DNA of 64,000 bases from Paenibacillus foliorum (lineage in GTDB: Bacteria; Bacillota; Bacilli; Paenibacillales; NBRC-103111): assembly GCF_013141765.1 (NCBI RefSeq), contig NZ_WHOD01000009.1, positions 105,249 to 169,248 on the forward strand, in the 5' to 3' direction. Position numbers and translations under genes: made by a program. The notes beneath the pieces were generated by a model that worked only from the letters and a program-made list of their open reading frames with translations, had not been told where the DNA came from and did no database searches. Below are positions 1-9,117 of the stretch, piece after piece. Numbering within the stretch: position 1 is the stretch's first letter; each line of letters starts with the position of its first letter.

Positions 1-1073
1 GGCTGCTTCCCTTTTACAGCGCGGATAAGTAAATTCTTGGGGGTATGCTCCATGTCGATGAACTCCAGCAGCTGCGTACGGTAGCCAACAATATCAAGCA
101 GCTTAGCCCGGATTGCATCTGTTGCCAATGCCGAGAATCGCTCCTTCAGGATGCCATGCTGAAGAAGCGGTGCAAGCACATCATTGCGGACCTGCTTGAA
201 CAGCTCATGCTGGCAACAAGGCACCGACAGAATCACATCCGCCTGCCAGCGTACCGCCTTCTCCAGCGCCGCGTCAGTAGCTGTATCACAAGCATGCAGA
301 GTAACCACCATATCCACGCGTTCCAAATCATTGTATTGCGCAATATCGCCAACAAGGAACTGAAGCTGGTCATAGCCGAATTTGTCAGCCAAGCCGCTGC
401 AATGACGGATCACATCCTCCTTAAGATCCAAACCGATTACTCGGATATCGAGTCCCTGTAGCTCCTTTAAATAGTAATACAACGCAAAAGTAAGGTACGA
501 TTTGCCACAGCCAAAATCAACGATATTGAGCGTCCGGTCTTTCGCCAAATGCGGCACGACGTCTGCAATCAGCTCAATGAACCGATTGATCTGCCTAAAT
601 TTGTCGTATTTTTGAGCTTTTACTTTTCCCTCGGCGTTCATGATGCCCAACTCCACAAGGAAAGGAACAGGGGTGCCTTCCTCGAGCAAGTAGTTCTTTT
701 TGCGGTTATGCGTAAGCTCAGCGGCTTGCTTCTTAGTCGGAGGTTTCTTAAGAATACCGGCCTTTCCTTTCTTACTGATCAACACCTGGTAATCAGCATC
801 TTCCGCTTGCAGCAGCCCTTGACGGAAAGTATCCGCCAGCAGAGCGTTTATTTGAGATGCTGCCTCTTCAGGCAGCACATTATCATGCAGCACTTTAGTG
901 CCACAGTAAGAGCTGAACTGATAATGCAGTGTCCCTTTCAGCTCCAGCGGCTTGACCGTTACCTTACTGCATCCTGACGGATCAGTTCGCCTCACTTGGC
1001 TGAACGTGCCTTGAATCAATGAACCTTGAGCGATCAAATTGCTAATTAATGTACCTAACTCTAACGATTGCAT
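1..1073 (-). CDS. Class I SAM-dependent methyltransferase, Methyltransf_32-like (C-terminus outside window)
   Basis: The frame is open from an ATG at 1073 to the window edge (about 357 codons), so the C-terminus is missing. GGAG stands 10 nt before the ATG. Around residue 181 the stretch VDFGCGKSYLTF is a SAM-binding motif I, and around residue 283 SVPCCQHE carries the PCC motif of the METTL25/RRNAD1-type methyltransferases (PF13679). The first 130 residues form a separate N-terminal region with many Lys and Gln. The substrate of bacterial members is not known to me; RNA or protein is possible. The gene begins 31 nt after the stop of the sugar dehydrogenase gene and is probably cotranscribed with it. 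Confidence 0.85.
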   Translation of the reverse strand, partial: MQSLELGTLISNLIAQGSLIQGTFSQVRRTDPSGCSKVTVKPLELKGTLHYQFSSYCGTKVLHDNVLPEEAASQINALLADTFRQGLLQAEDADYQVLISKKGKAGILKKPPTKKQAAELTHNRKKNYLLEEGTPVPFLVELGIMNAEGKVKAQKYDKFRQINRFIELIADVVPHLAKDRTLNIVDFGCGKSYLTFALYYYLKELQGLDIRVIGLDLKEDVIRHCSGLADKFGYDQLQFLVGDIAQYNDLERVDMVVTLHACDTATDAALEKAVRWQADVILSVPCCQHELFKQVRNDVLAPLLQHGILKERFSALATDAIRAKLLDIVGYRTQLLEFIDMEHTPKNLLIRAVKGKQ

Positions 1074-1104
1074 CCGTTACCATTCTCCGTTCTTGTTGTA
1101 AATG

Positions 1105-2349
1105 CTAAAAAGTGGGCTTCAACCGGATTAGCTGGTCATCCTCTGCCCCTGGCCTGCCGCGTCCATCGCGGTTATTCGTCATGATGTAGATGGAGCCGTC
1201 CGGGCCTTCCGCCACGTTCCGGATGCGGCCTAAGTCATCCTTGAACAACGGCTCAACCCTTTGCACAGAAACCTGGTCATTGCCTAGCACCACCCTCTGC
1301 AGCTGCATCCCCCGCAGGTTGGCTGCCAAGAGGTTCCCCTTCCACGGCCCTTTGGTGACGAAGGTGATACCTGAAGGAGCCCAAGTCGTATCCCCGCTGT
1401 GCAGCAGTGGTATCTTTAATGGGCCAGGGCCCTTCTTGGAAGCGTCCTTAGCAGGCACCTGCGCCTCGTCACCTTGAAGGAGTGGCCACCCGTAATTGGC
1501 GCCAGGTTCAATAAGATTAAATTCATCATGAGCCGATTGACCATGCTCAGTGCTAAACAGCTTACCTGAGGCAGGATGCCAGGCCAAGCCCTGCGGATTG
1601 CGGTGCCCTAAGCTGTACACGGGGGACCCTGGAAACGGGTTGTCAGCAGGAATCGTGCCGTCCGTGCGGATGCGAAGGATTTTGCCGCCAAGCTGGGCAG
1701 CATCTTGAGCAATCGATGATTGCGCAGCATCGCCGTTCGTGATGTATAACAAACCATCCGGCCCTATTTTCACTCGGCCTCCGTCATGAATACGGTCTCC
1801 TGGCAGCATGTCCAGCAGCACCTTGTCTACCTTGGCTTTACCGCCGCTCTCCACCATGCGCAGCAGTCGGTTGTAAGCTTGGCCGCCCTCTTGATAGGTA
1901 TGATACACATACATGTAATGATTGCTGCTAAAATTCTTGTCGAGAGCAATCCCCAGCAAGCCCGCTTCCGATTCATTATAAAGCGGTGGCTTCTCAAAAC
2001 GGAAGACAGGCTCCGGCTTCAGTACACCCTTCTCAATAACCCGAATCAGCCCTCCACGCTCCGTTAGAAAAATGCGCCCATCCGGTGCGAAATCCATGTC
2101 CCATGGAACATTCAGCTTAGAAGCGATAATCTCTCGGGTATAAGGAATCGAGGCGGAAGCTTCCGCGCCCGCAGATGATTCTGGTACTTTGCCCCCGCTG
2201 TTGTTGCCAACCGATTGCGCAGGAGCTGTTGCCGGGGCCGTTGAAGACGGAGGTTTACCTATTTGTCCATTCTGCACCCCAATGCATCCCGTCGAAGCAA
2301 GCAATACGGACGTTACTCCAAGAACCATCCACATAGATAAACCACCCAT
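1105..2349 (-). CDS. PQQ-dependent sugar dehydrogenase-like lipoprotein (GSDH family)
   Basis: A 414-residue exported protein. The start at 2349 is chosen because AGGAGG lies 7 nt upstream; the longer frame to 2373 has no such site. The N-terminus has a hydrophobic segment ending in ASTGC, an acceptable lipobox, then a Ser/Ala/Pro linker. From about residue 75 the sequence follows the six-bladed propeller of soluble glucose/sorbosone dehydrogenases (PF07995): LNVPWDMDFAPDGRIFLTER, HDGGRVKIGPDGLLYITNGD, SLGHRNPQGLAW and ANYGWPLLQGDE are typical blade signatures. Enzymes of this family oxidise aldose sugars outside the membrane with PQQ. No PQQ biosynthesis gene is in the window, so the cofactor and substrate are open. 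Confidence 0.88.
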   Translation of the reverse strand: MGGLSMWMVLGVTSVLLASTGCIGVQNGQIGKPPSSTAPATAPAQSVGNNSGGKVPESSAGAEASASIPYTREIIASKLNVPWDMDFAPDGRIFLTERGGLIRVIEKGVLKPEPVFRFEKPPLYNESEAGLLGIALDKNFSSNHYMYVYHTYQEGGQAYNRLLRMVESGGKAKVDKVLLDMLPGDRIHDGGRVKIGPDGLLYITNGDAAQSSIAQDAAQLGGKILRIRTDGTIPADNPFPGSPVYSLGHRNPQGLAWHPASGKLFSTEHGQSAHDEFNLIEPGANYGWPLLQGDEAQVPAKDASKKGPGPLKIPLLHSGDTTWAPSGITFVTKGPWKGNLLAANLRGMQLQRVVLGNDQVSVQRVEPLFKDDLGRIRNVAEGPDGSIYIMTNNRDGRGRPGAEDDQLIRLKPTF

Positions 2350-2443
2350 AGCAGATCCTCCTCTATTGAACATTCACATCTGTTTTTTCCTTATTATACC
2401 TAATGGTGCATCATGAATGCCAATCCGAGCCACTACACCTTCA

Positions 2444-2485
2444 TAAAAAAAGAAACCGTCTCATGCGGCAGCCCTAAACGGCTTC
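2444..2485 (-). terminator. Intrinsic terminator after the Gly-rich lipoprotein gene
   Basis: Arms at 2452-2459 and 2478-2485 (GAAGCCGT/ACGGTTTC on the minus strand, one G-U pair), followed on the minus strand by a run of seven T. It sits about 115 nt past the stop at 2601. Confidence 0.7.
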
Positions 2486-2600
2486 CACTGATACGATCCC
2501 TATTTAACCGATTGCTCTCAACAGCTAGCTGTCTCGGGACATCAAGCCGAAACAGCGCTATGTACTCTAAGCTTGTGCGCGATTCTTTGCAGATTTCTGC

Positions 2601-3350
2601 TTACTTTACTTTGGCCTTAAGCAGATCAACAAGCTGCTGGCCGGCATTGGCTCCACCGCCGCCTCCTGGGCCGCCCATTCCTGCTCCACCTTGTCCGGTT
2701 GCACCTCCAGCTCCTTGCCCGCCAGCGCCTGCCGCCGCTCCTTCGTTGCCTTGTTTCTGCATCCGGCCTCCATCCTTGCCATCTGTCGCATTCTGGCCTC
2801 CGCCTTGAGCTTGCCGCTGCTCCTTCAGCGCATCCCTCTGCTCCTGTGTCATAGCTCCCTTACCTGACGAGCCGTCTGCTCCGGCTGAACCGCCTGATCC
2901 ACCCATTCGCTGCTTCATCTGGTCTGCACGGCTTTGATACAGCTTCGTTTGCTCCGCTGTGAGCACCTTCAGCATCGTCTCCTGCTGTTCGACTGTCAGT
3001 TCTTTCTTCGTAACTGCTGCCTCGGCCAGTGGAAGCAATTGCTCAGCCTGCTGTTTCGTAAAAGCTAACCCCTCCGTCTTGTCGATGGTAATCAGCGACT
3101 GTGAGATCGTACGCAGACGCATTTCGTTCTCATTCATCGGCGTCCGCTCCGAGCGAGAACCGGCTTGAGCCTTCTGCTCACCTGCTGGCTGTTGGCCATT
3201 CTGTCCTTGACTTTGCGCCGGTGCGGCTCCATTCTTCGCATCTGCCGAAGCCGTTTCATTAGCTGCCGGCTTGCTACCGCAGCCGCTGAGCAGCAACGGG
3301 ACCATAATAAGACCTGCTATAAGCTGGTTACGATTTACCTTCATCTTCAT
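2601..3350 (-). CDS. Gly-rich hypothetical lipoprotein
   Basis: A 249-residue lipoprotein with no named family that I recognise. The ATG at 3350 is 10 nt after GGAGG; an in-frame TTG at 3359 is too close to that site. The signal peptide ends in the lipobox LLLSGC. Residues about 65-125 are a charged helical region (MRLRTISQSLITIDK, EQAEQLLPLAEAA-like helices) and residues about 150-240 are a low-complexity tail of Gly, Gln, Ala and Asp (for example GGAGMGGPGGGGG). The helical part resembles the short periplasmic/extracellular helical proteins found beside secretion or efflux genes, but this is only inference. It reads toward the sugar dehydrogenase gene and ends in its own terminator. Confidence 0.8.
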   Translation of the reverse strand: MKMKVNRNQLIAGLIMVPLLLSGCGSKPAANETASADAKNGAAPAQSQGQNGQQPAGEQKAQAGSRSERTPMNENEMRLRTISQSLITIDKTEGLAFTKQQAEQLLPLAEAAVTKKELTVEQQETMLKVLTAEQTKLYQSRADQMKQRMGGSGGSAGADGSSGKGAMTQEQRDALKEQRQAQGGGQNATDGKDGGRMQKQGNEGAAAGAGGQGAGGATGQGGAGMGGPGGGGGANAGQQLVDLLKAKVK

Positions 3351-3544
3351 CCTTATCAAACCTCCACATGTTCATCCCGAAATTAGAGGGACACAAGCTG
3401 CGAACTATCAACATAGGGCCTCTAGTCCACGCCCCTCAAGCGTATAGCATCAACATGAAGCACATCTGAGAGTTTGCTTAAAGATTACTGAAAGCAAAAG
3501 TGACTTCTACGGATCCTACAGAACAGCGTATGCATATCCCCACA

Positions 3545-3594
3545 AACAAAAAGAAACATCCAACTAAAGAGGTATATCCCCAATCGGATGTTTC
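3545..3594 (-). terminator. Intrinsic terminator of dps
   Basis: Perfect 9-bp arms GAAACATCC (3586-3594 side) and GGATGTTTC (3553-3561 side, minus-strand reading) followed by TTTTTGTTTG. It begins 16 nt after the dps stop. Confidence 0.85.
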
Positions 3595-3609
3595 ATAAAA
3601 GCTTTTTAT

Positions 3610-4065
3610 TTAACCTAGGAAGGAGTTCAGCATCCATACGTGCTTCTCTAAGCTAGCGTGAATAGCCAAAAACAAATCACCAGTGATTTCATCGCCAGCT
3701 TTCTCGGCTACATCCATTCCTTCCTTAAGTTGCTGATTAACTTTATTGAAATCTGCAACAAGCGCACGAACCATATCCTCTGCTTTTTCGTTGCCTGCCG
3801 CTTCCTTTATAGCAGAGTCCTTCAGCATTTGCTGCATAGTGGCTACTGGCTTTCCGCCCAACGTGAGCAGACGCTCAGCCAACGCATCAAAATGTAAGGT
3901 TGCCTCATTATACAATTCCTCAAATTTAAGATGCAGCGTAAAAAATTGAGAGCCCTTCACAAACCAATGAAAGTTATGTAGTTTGATGTACATGACTCCG
4001 AAGTTAGCCACCTGCTGGTTTAACGCTTCTTCTAGTGCTTTCGATTGCTCTAATACTTTAGCCAT
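3610..4065 (-). CDS. dps: Dps / ferritin-like DNA-protecting protein
   Basis: A 151-residue protein of the usual Dps size. The start at 4065 follows GGGAG by 8 nt; the longer frame has no site. The ferroxidase-site signature is clear: KLHNFHWFVKG with two His, then FEELYNEATLHFDALAERLLTLGG. Dps proteins form dodecamers that oxidise Fe(II) with hydrogen peroxide and store iron, protecting DNA. The N-terminal tail is short and only moderately basic (MAKVLEQSKALEEALNQQ), so strong DNA binding cannot be assumed. It is a single-gene unit closed by a terminator. No convincing PerR box was seen upstream. Confidence 0.95.
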   Translation of the reverse strand: MAKVLEQSKALEEALNQQVANFGVMYIKLHNFHWFVKGSQFFTLHLKFEELYNEATLHFDALAERLLTLGGKPVATMQQMLKDSAIKEAAGNEKAEDMVRALVADFNKVNQQLKEGMDVAEKAGDEITGDLFLAIHASLEKHVWMLNSFLG

Positions 4066-4289
4066 TTCGTACACTCCCTTGTTTGATTGTATTGTTAGAA
4101 GCACACCTCTACTGTCTCATTAATAGAAGCCGTTCTTTCGCCTGATCTTTTTCCAAGCATGTGCCTGTCCTACTATTGTTTTACCCAAACTGAGCACAAA
4201 TCAAACAATAGTCGCCACCCATTCAGAGAAGGAGCCCCTCCGTTATGAGTAAACATAGGAAAAGATCTTTTACAAGCAAAATGCTCGTC

Positions 4290-4919
4290 TCATTTACGTT
4301 TGAAATATCGGTACCCTTTCCTTACAGCTGTAAGCATCCAGCCCGGTACCTTCATGCGCCCTAAAAAAACGGGAGAGTAGAAACGGTCATACGCCTTTTT
4401 CAAGTCATCCCACATCAAACAAGGCTCTACCTTCAAAAAATCAGATACATCAAGAACCACACCGCGGCCGTCCTTGAGCATGACATTTTTGCCGTGCACA
4501 TCGTGTGGATTCAAGCCTTTGCTTCTCGCATAATCAAGCGCACCGTCGATATCCTCAATAACCTGTCTTGGTATGGGTACGCCTCGCAGTACACAATTAT
4601 ACAAGGTGATGCCGCTCAATCTGCGCAGAATTAAATAAGAGCTCCCCGCATGAAAGCATTCCGAGTAGGCCGGATGCCTGCCTAAGCGCCGATACACCTC
4701 TACCTCTTCCTCTATCCCCGGCCGTCCTGGAGCATACACCTTTACTACCATGCCGCTATAATCGGGATGACTTAAGACAGCCGCATAATTCCCCGCTCCC
4801 ACCAGCTTCCACGGCTTAGGTAAAACCTCAACCTCTATAGGATCATGAGGGTTGACGCTTTCTATTTCTAGCTCCTTCAGCAGCTGCTGCTCTATGATAT
4901 TGATAAATTCACTAATCAT
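4290..4919 (-). CDS. Short serine/threonine protein kinase-like protein
   Basis: A 209-residue protein with a compact kinase fold. VGAGNYAAVLS (residues 40-50) is the nucleotide loop, K60 in MVVKVY matches the ATP-binding lysine, D140 and N145 in PHDVHGKNVML match the catalytic Asp and the metal-binding Asn of HRD-x4-N, and D157 in VLDVSDF takes the place of DFG Asp. The HRD motif reads PHD, and the region after the activation segment is very short, as in RIO-type or bacterial atypical kinases rather than PASTA kinases. No membrane segment or sensor domain is present. GGGAGGGG lies 12 nt before the ATG. The target is unknown. Confidence 0.8.
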   Translation of the reverse strand: MISEFINIIEQQLLKELEIESVNPHDPIEVEVLPKPWKLVGAGNYAAVLSHPDYSGMVVKVYAPGRPGIEEEVEVYRRLGRHPAYSECFHAGSSYLILRRLSGITLYNCVLRGVPIPRQVIEDIDGALDYARSKGLNPHDVHGKNVMLKDGRGVVLDVSDFLKVEPCLMWDDLKKAYDRFYSPVFLGRMKVPGWMLTAVRKGYRYFKRK

Positions 4920-4994
4920 AACTACCGGTATCCCCTCCCGGTTATCTACCTGTTACATTACTTTCCTTTTATTGTAGCATATATTCAATCAAAG

Positions 4995-5034
4995 AAAGAC
5001 CTGCCTACGGTTATGAACCGTTTGGCAGGTCTTC
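4995..5034 (-). terminator. Long hairpin terminator
   Basis: Ten-base perfect arms AAGACCTGCC (4996-5005) and GGCAGGTCTT (5024-5033), with an inner ACGG/CCGT pairing, T-rich on the minus-strand exit. It lies between the small hydrophilic gene and the kinase gene, so the latter is expressed separately. Confidence 0.8.
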
Positions 5035-5085
5035 CTTCTTTAACATCAACTCCAATAATGCATAACACGAAACGAATGTATACGG

Positions 5086-5343
5086 CTAGCTCTCTAAGCT
5101 TTGCAGAGCTGCTTGATCTTCCTCCAGATCGGAGCGAGCTTGATCAACCGCTTGCTGATTAAGGCTCAGCCCCGCTTGTTCGATAGCGTTCTCCGCTCTC
5201 TGCACAGCAGTCTCCGCTTGCTCAATTAACTGCTCGCTCGGATGGCTTTGCGCCTGAGTCACCGCGTTATGCGCTGTTTCGACGGAATTTTGCGCTTGAG
5301 ATATCGGGTTTTGCGATTGTAAGCTGGAATCACTATTGCTCAT
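5086..5343 (-). CDS. Small hydrophilic helical protein, hypothetical
   Basis: An 85-residue protein of Gln, Ala, Ser and Glu, with no Cys and no hydrophobic segment. The start at 5343 is 10 nt after GGAGG. The sequence shows a loose heptad-like pattern with recurring blocks NPISQAQNSVETAHNAVTQA, QAETAVQRAENAIEQA and QARSDLEEDQAALQS, suggesting a small coiled coil. It lies 66 nt downstream of the M48 protease gene on the same strand and may share its transcript. No family is recognised; spore or stress proteins of this composition exist, but nothing in the sequence fixes a role. Confidence 0.7.
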   Translation of the reverse strand: MSNSDSSLQSQNPISQAQNSVETAHNAVTQAQSHPSEQLIEQAETAVQRAENAIEQAGLSLNQQAVDQARSDLEEDQAALQSLES

Positions 5344-5409
5344 CGCTGTTTCGCCTCCTTTCCTTTCCATACCTCAATTAATATGGGTGAAAAGCAAGCT
5401 TTCTATTCC

Positions 5410-6219
5410 CTATAGCTGGGAAGACATCCCCGATGACCTGCCCTCTTCAAATCCCGGAGAATCATATCCAAATAACTGAGGCTGCGAATGGAACCGCAGT
5501 ACCTCTGAAATCCGCTTTGGCAGCGGAGGATGTGTCGAAATAAGCTCGTACCAGGCTATGAAAAGGCCACGCTCCTGGTAGCTTTGATCTAGAAATTCAT
5601 TGATGTTCACTCTGCGGTATAATTGCTTGCCTGCCGCCAATATCGTGAGTGCATTTACCGCTGCCTCTGCATTGCCCGTGTAAGCTGTGGCTATCCGATC
5701 ACACGTGAATTCACAAGCTCTGGAATAAGCTTTACCAATAAACGGAATCCACATGGCAGGAAAAACAAGCACAAACTTGCTCACATGCCTCCTCTGGATA
5801 TGAGCCAGCTCATGCGCGATCACAAAGGTTAGCTCCTCTTCATTTCCTTGCTCAATTAGCTCTACAATGTCTGAATACAGCACAACGAAATTCCGCCCGG
5901 AAAACCGGGTAGCAAACGCATTAAGAACACCGCCGGATTGAATAATGTACACGTCTGGCACCTGTGCAATCCCCATCTCTTGGCACAATGCTTGCACTCG
6001 CTCATAGATTTGCGGGAACTGCCGTTCCGACAGCTTTACGCCAGAGCTTCTGACTCCAGCCACCATTAAGCCGTGCATAACAAGTGCTGCAACCAATCCA
6101 ATCGCTATGTAGATAATCCCTATAATCGAAAAAATTAAGCTCAGATAAATCAAGATACTCGTTACCAAGCAAACGATATACCAGGTTTGTTCATCTTCGT
6201 GTACCAGTTTTTTGTTCAT
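5410..6219 (-). CDS. M48 family membrane metalloprotease (HtpX/Ste24-like)
   Basis: A 269-residue membrane protease. Two hydrophobic segments near residues 13-50 (VCLVTSILIYLSLIFSIIGI and the following AIGLVAALVMHGLMVAGV) anchor it. FVIAHELAHIQRRH carries the HExxH zinc motif, and ACEFTCDRIATAY supplies the downstream Glu/Asp typical of M48. The C-terminal STHPPLPKRISEVLRF is the conserved family ending. Such proteases degrade misfolded or damaged membrane proteins. GGAG lies 7 nt before the ATG. It is followed by a small hydrophilic gene. It is divergent from the GGDEF gene at 6433. Confidence 0.92.
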   Translation of the reverse strand: MNKKLVHEDEQTWYIVCLVTSILIYLSLIFSIIGIIYIAIGLVAALVMHGLMVAGVRSSGVKLSERQFPQIYERVQALCQEMGIAQVPDVYIIQSGGVLNAFATRFSGRNFVVLYSDIVELIEQGNEEELTFVIAHELAHIQRRHVSKFVLVFPAMWIPFIGKAYSRACEFTCDRIATAYTGNAEAAVNALTILAAGKQLYRRVNINEFLDQSYQERGLFIAWYELISTHPPLPKRISEVLRFHSQPQLFGYDSPGFEEGRSSGMSSQL

Positions 6220-6432
6220 TTCTCTACTCCGCTCCCTTTTTCCATTTTTTTGTATATAGTGCGCGTAACAGCTAAACCCATTTGGTAATAATTCATTGAA
6301 ATGAATATTTTTCCCTTTAATTGTCGTTTTTTAATTATTTTTTGACTTTTTCCTATAAAAAGTAAGTAGGATTTTGTCGTACTAAAGAAGAACTAGTATC
6401 ATTTAACTATTTTTTACAAGGAGGGGTGTCGA

Positions 6433-9114
6433 ATGGTGCAGGAGTTTGTTACAGGAATTACTTTGATATTTGTATTTATGTTCTTTTCAAACCGGCTGTA
6501 TACCAAGCACCTGACCCCCTCTTCATCCGTCTTCATGAAATGTGGCTTTGGTTCTATCCATGGCTTGATGGGCGTAATTATTATGTTTTTCAGCGTACAC
6601 ATCCAATCGTCAGCCCTGCTCGACATGAGACATATTTTGCTTATTATAGCGGCGCTATCAGGAGGTATGGTCTCTGCCCTCGTCGCTGCTGTATGTATGT
6701 TTATGGGCCGTACTTTGATTTTTGGACAAATGGATTTAGCTAATCTTATGTCAGCACTCACTATACCAATTATCGGCTTCGGCAGCGGAATTATTAGCAC
6801 TTACGTTAAATCCTATTGGAAAAAATGGGCTTACAGCCTTCTCCTCACCCTAATCGTAATATCAACTGGGCTTCTTAGTCTTCTTGGTTTCAGCGCTTGG
6901 TCTATCCTTGCACCTTACTGCGCTGTGGTCCTGATAAGTGGAATTACAGCAGCTTGGCTGCTGCATTTTTTAATCAAAAACAACGAAAGAACTACCCTCA
7001 ACGAGCTAATTGCCGACCTGATCCCCAAGATGAAGCAAACGAACACCTCCCTTGAGCTGTTTACCCTTACTATGAAAGAAATGGCCGCACTATTTTCTTG
7101 CGACGCCGGTGAAGTAGTTCTGACAGAGAAGAACCGATATAGAACTGTTTTTCGCTATATGGAAGGATCCTATGAAAGTATGAACCATGTTTTAGACTCG
7201 AATGAGTTGGAGGGTGTGCTAGAGGCATACAACGGTGATCCCATCCTATTTGACGATTGGAGCAAGGGGCTCCCGCTTGGGGCCGCCCACTTACCATTGC
7301 ATAAGCAGGGAATCCGTTCCTCCTTGCATCTGCCCATATCGTACAACGATAAGCTTATAGCGATCATCACTATTGCCTCCAAAATTCCAGAGCACTTCGG
7401 TCTTAAGGAAATGATTATCGCCCGACAGTTAATACCTCTTATAAGTATGACGATGGCTTTAAAAAATGCCGAGGGCATGTTCTCTTCCGTGTTTAATACT
7501 TCTCAAGATGCTATCATCGTTTTGGACGATGACTCGAATATTGAACTATGGAACGAAGGCGCAGAGCTAATTTATGGCTATACTCGGAATGAAGTGATGG
7601 GTCGTCATGTCACCATTCTCATTCCCGAGCGTTTGCATTCATTTTATATGAATACGTGCTATCAGCTTCGTTTGCTCGGGATGAATACACACGCAGGCAA
7701 AACCATTGAGCTAACCGCGTTGCGGAAAGACGGCTCAGAGCTGCCGGTTGAAATGTCTCTCAATTGCTGGCAAGCCGGCGGCGTCTTTTACTTCAGCAGC
7801 ATGATTCGAGACATAACCGCACGCAAGCAGACCGAACATGAGATTTCATCTCTAAAACAGGAATTAGCAGATACGTTAAGGTACCAGCACGGCATGATCA
7901 TGAAATTTAAAAAGATCGATGGGAAGTATGTTTGTACCCTTGTCGACGGGCAAATGCTTTATGATCTGGGATTCACCCCTGAACAGGTTGTAGGAACATC
8001 CATTGATAAGTTAGCCGGGCCTAGTGGTGCCTCCTTTATCTTGGATATATACGATCGTGCATGGAATGGAGAGCGCCAGCAATTCGAGTACACGAATTCT
8101 AACCATACCTACCTTACCTCATTGAACCCCATCTTAGATCAGGGACAGGTCATTGAAATCATTTCCACGAGCAGTGATATTACCCAACGTAAGCAGATGG
8201 AAAGCGAGCTTATCGAGAGTGAGGAAAGGTACCGTAAGCTTATTAAGTTTATGCCTGACGGCATTATCATTCACTGTGATGGAACCGTCGTACATGTGAA
8301 CCAGATGACGCTGGAGCTGCTTGCTGCATCCCATGTATCTGAGCTTATCGGCAAAAATATCACAGAGCTGCTTCACCCAGATTCGGCGGAAGACGTAATG
8401 ATCCGAAACCGGGAGATTCTGATAAATCAATCCTCAGCCCCTCCCTCCGAGCGTGTATACATTCGGCTTGACGGCCAACACATGAATGTCGAGGCTTCAG
8501 GAGCATGGGTTTACTACAAAGGCAAGCCTGCGATTATGACGGTGTTCCGTGATATAACCGAAAGAAAAAGAGCAGAGCTCCAACTCTACGAAGCCAACGA
8601 GATGTTCAAAAAGCTTTCTATGATCGACGGACTAACCGGTATTGCCAACCGCCGCTATTTCGAAGAAAGCTATCAATTGATATGGGAACAAGCACTTCAG
8701 CAAGCAAAGGACGTTTCTGTCCTGTTGCTGGATATCGACTTCTTCAAAATTTACAACGATACATACGGACATCAGGGCGGTGATATTTGTTTGAAGCAAG
8801 TAGCTTCCGCTTTGGATCAGCTGGCGATAGCTCACGGATACTTTGCGGCACGCTATGGCGGAGAAGAGTTCGTCTGCATTCTCCCCCATACGGGGGAAGC
8901 TCCAGCTCATGAATTCGCTGCCAAGGTGAGACGAGTCATAGAGGATTTAGCCATTCCTCATGCTGCATCCACGGTCAGTGGGCATGTAACCATGAGCATT
9001 GGTATCGCCGCATGGGTCCCTAAGTCGTCGATCGACCGTAACGAGCTGATAGAGCAGGCGGATCAAGCTTTGTACAAGGCCAAAATGAATGGCCGTAATC
9101 AAATCGCATCCTAA
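6433..9114 (+). CDS. Membrane diguanylate cyclase: LytS-type 5TM sensor, GAF, PAS repeats, GGDEF
   Basis: An 893-residue protein, AAGGAGGGG before the ATG. Residues 1-180 hold about five to six hydrophobic helices resembling the 5TM-5TMR_LYT sensor. About 190-345 reads as a GAF domain, about 348-470 as a PAS domain (SSVFNTSQDAIIVLDD, YTRNEVMGRHVTILIPE), then two further PAS-like units (about 480-590 and 595-715). The GGDEF domain begins at LSMIDGLTGIANRRYFEE and has the active loop RYGGEEF with GGEEF at residues 809-813, so it should make cyclic di-GMP from two GTP. No RxxD inhibitory site stands five residues before GGEEF, so product inhibition may be weak. It converges with cls, with only 3 nt between the stops. 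Confidence 0.93.
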   Translation: MVQEFVTGITLIFVFMFFSNRLYTKHLTPSSSVFMKCGFGSIHGLMGVIIMFFSVHIQSSALLDMRHILLIIAALSGGMVSALVAAVCMFMGRTLIFGQMDLANLMSALTIPIIGFGSGIISTYVKSYWKKWAYSLLLTLIVISTGLLSLLGFSAWSILAPYCAVVLISGITAAWLLHFLIKNNERTTLNELIADLIPKMKQTNTSLELFTLTMKEMAALFSCDAGEVVLTEKNRYRTVFRYMEGSYESMNHVLDSNELEGVLEAYNGDPILFDDWSKGLPLGAAHLPLHKQGIRSSLHLPISYNDKLIAIITIASKIPEHFGLKEMIIARQLIPLISMTMALKNAEGMFSSVFNTSQDAIIVLDDDSNIELWNEGAELIYGYTRNEVMGRHVTILIPERLHSFYMNTCYQLRLLGMNTHAGKTIELTALRKDGSELPVEMSLNCWQAGGVFYFSSMIRDITARKQTEHEISSLKQELADTLRYQHGMIMKFKKIDGKYVCTLVDGQMLYDLGFTPEQVVGTSIDKLAGPSGASFILDIYDRAWNGERQQFEYTNSNHTYLTSLNPILDQGQVIEIISTSSDITQRKQMESELIESEERYRKLIKFMPDGIIIHCDGTVVHVNQMTLELLAASHVSELIGKNITELLHPDSAEDVMIRNREILINQSSAPPSERVYIRLDGQHMNVEASGAWVYYKGKPAIMTVFRDITERKRAELQLYEANEMFKKLSMIDGLTGIANRRYFEESYQLIWEQALQQAKDVSVLLLDIDFFKIYNDTYGHQGGDICLKQVASALDQLAIAHGYFAARYGGEEFVCILPHTGEAPAHEFAAKVRRVIEDLAIPHAASTVSGHVTMSIGIAAWVPKSSIDRNELIEQADQALYKAKMNGRNQIAS

Positions 9115-9117
9115 CTG

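Noticed and set aside
45..977. Two plus-strand frames of 138 and 142 residues
   Set aside because: They lie antisense to the methyltransferase frame (1-1073, minus), which has motif I and PCC motifs; the plus frames have no ribosome sites and no family resemblance.
6342..6372. Promoter TTGACT upstream of the GGDEF gene
   Set aside because: No -10 hexamer at an acceptable distance was found, so I do not list it.
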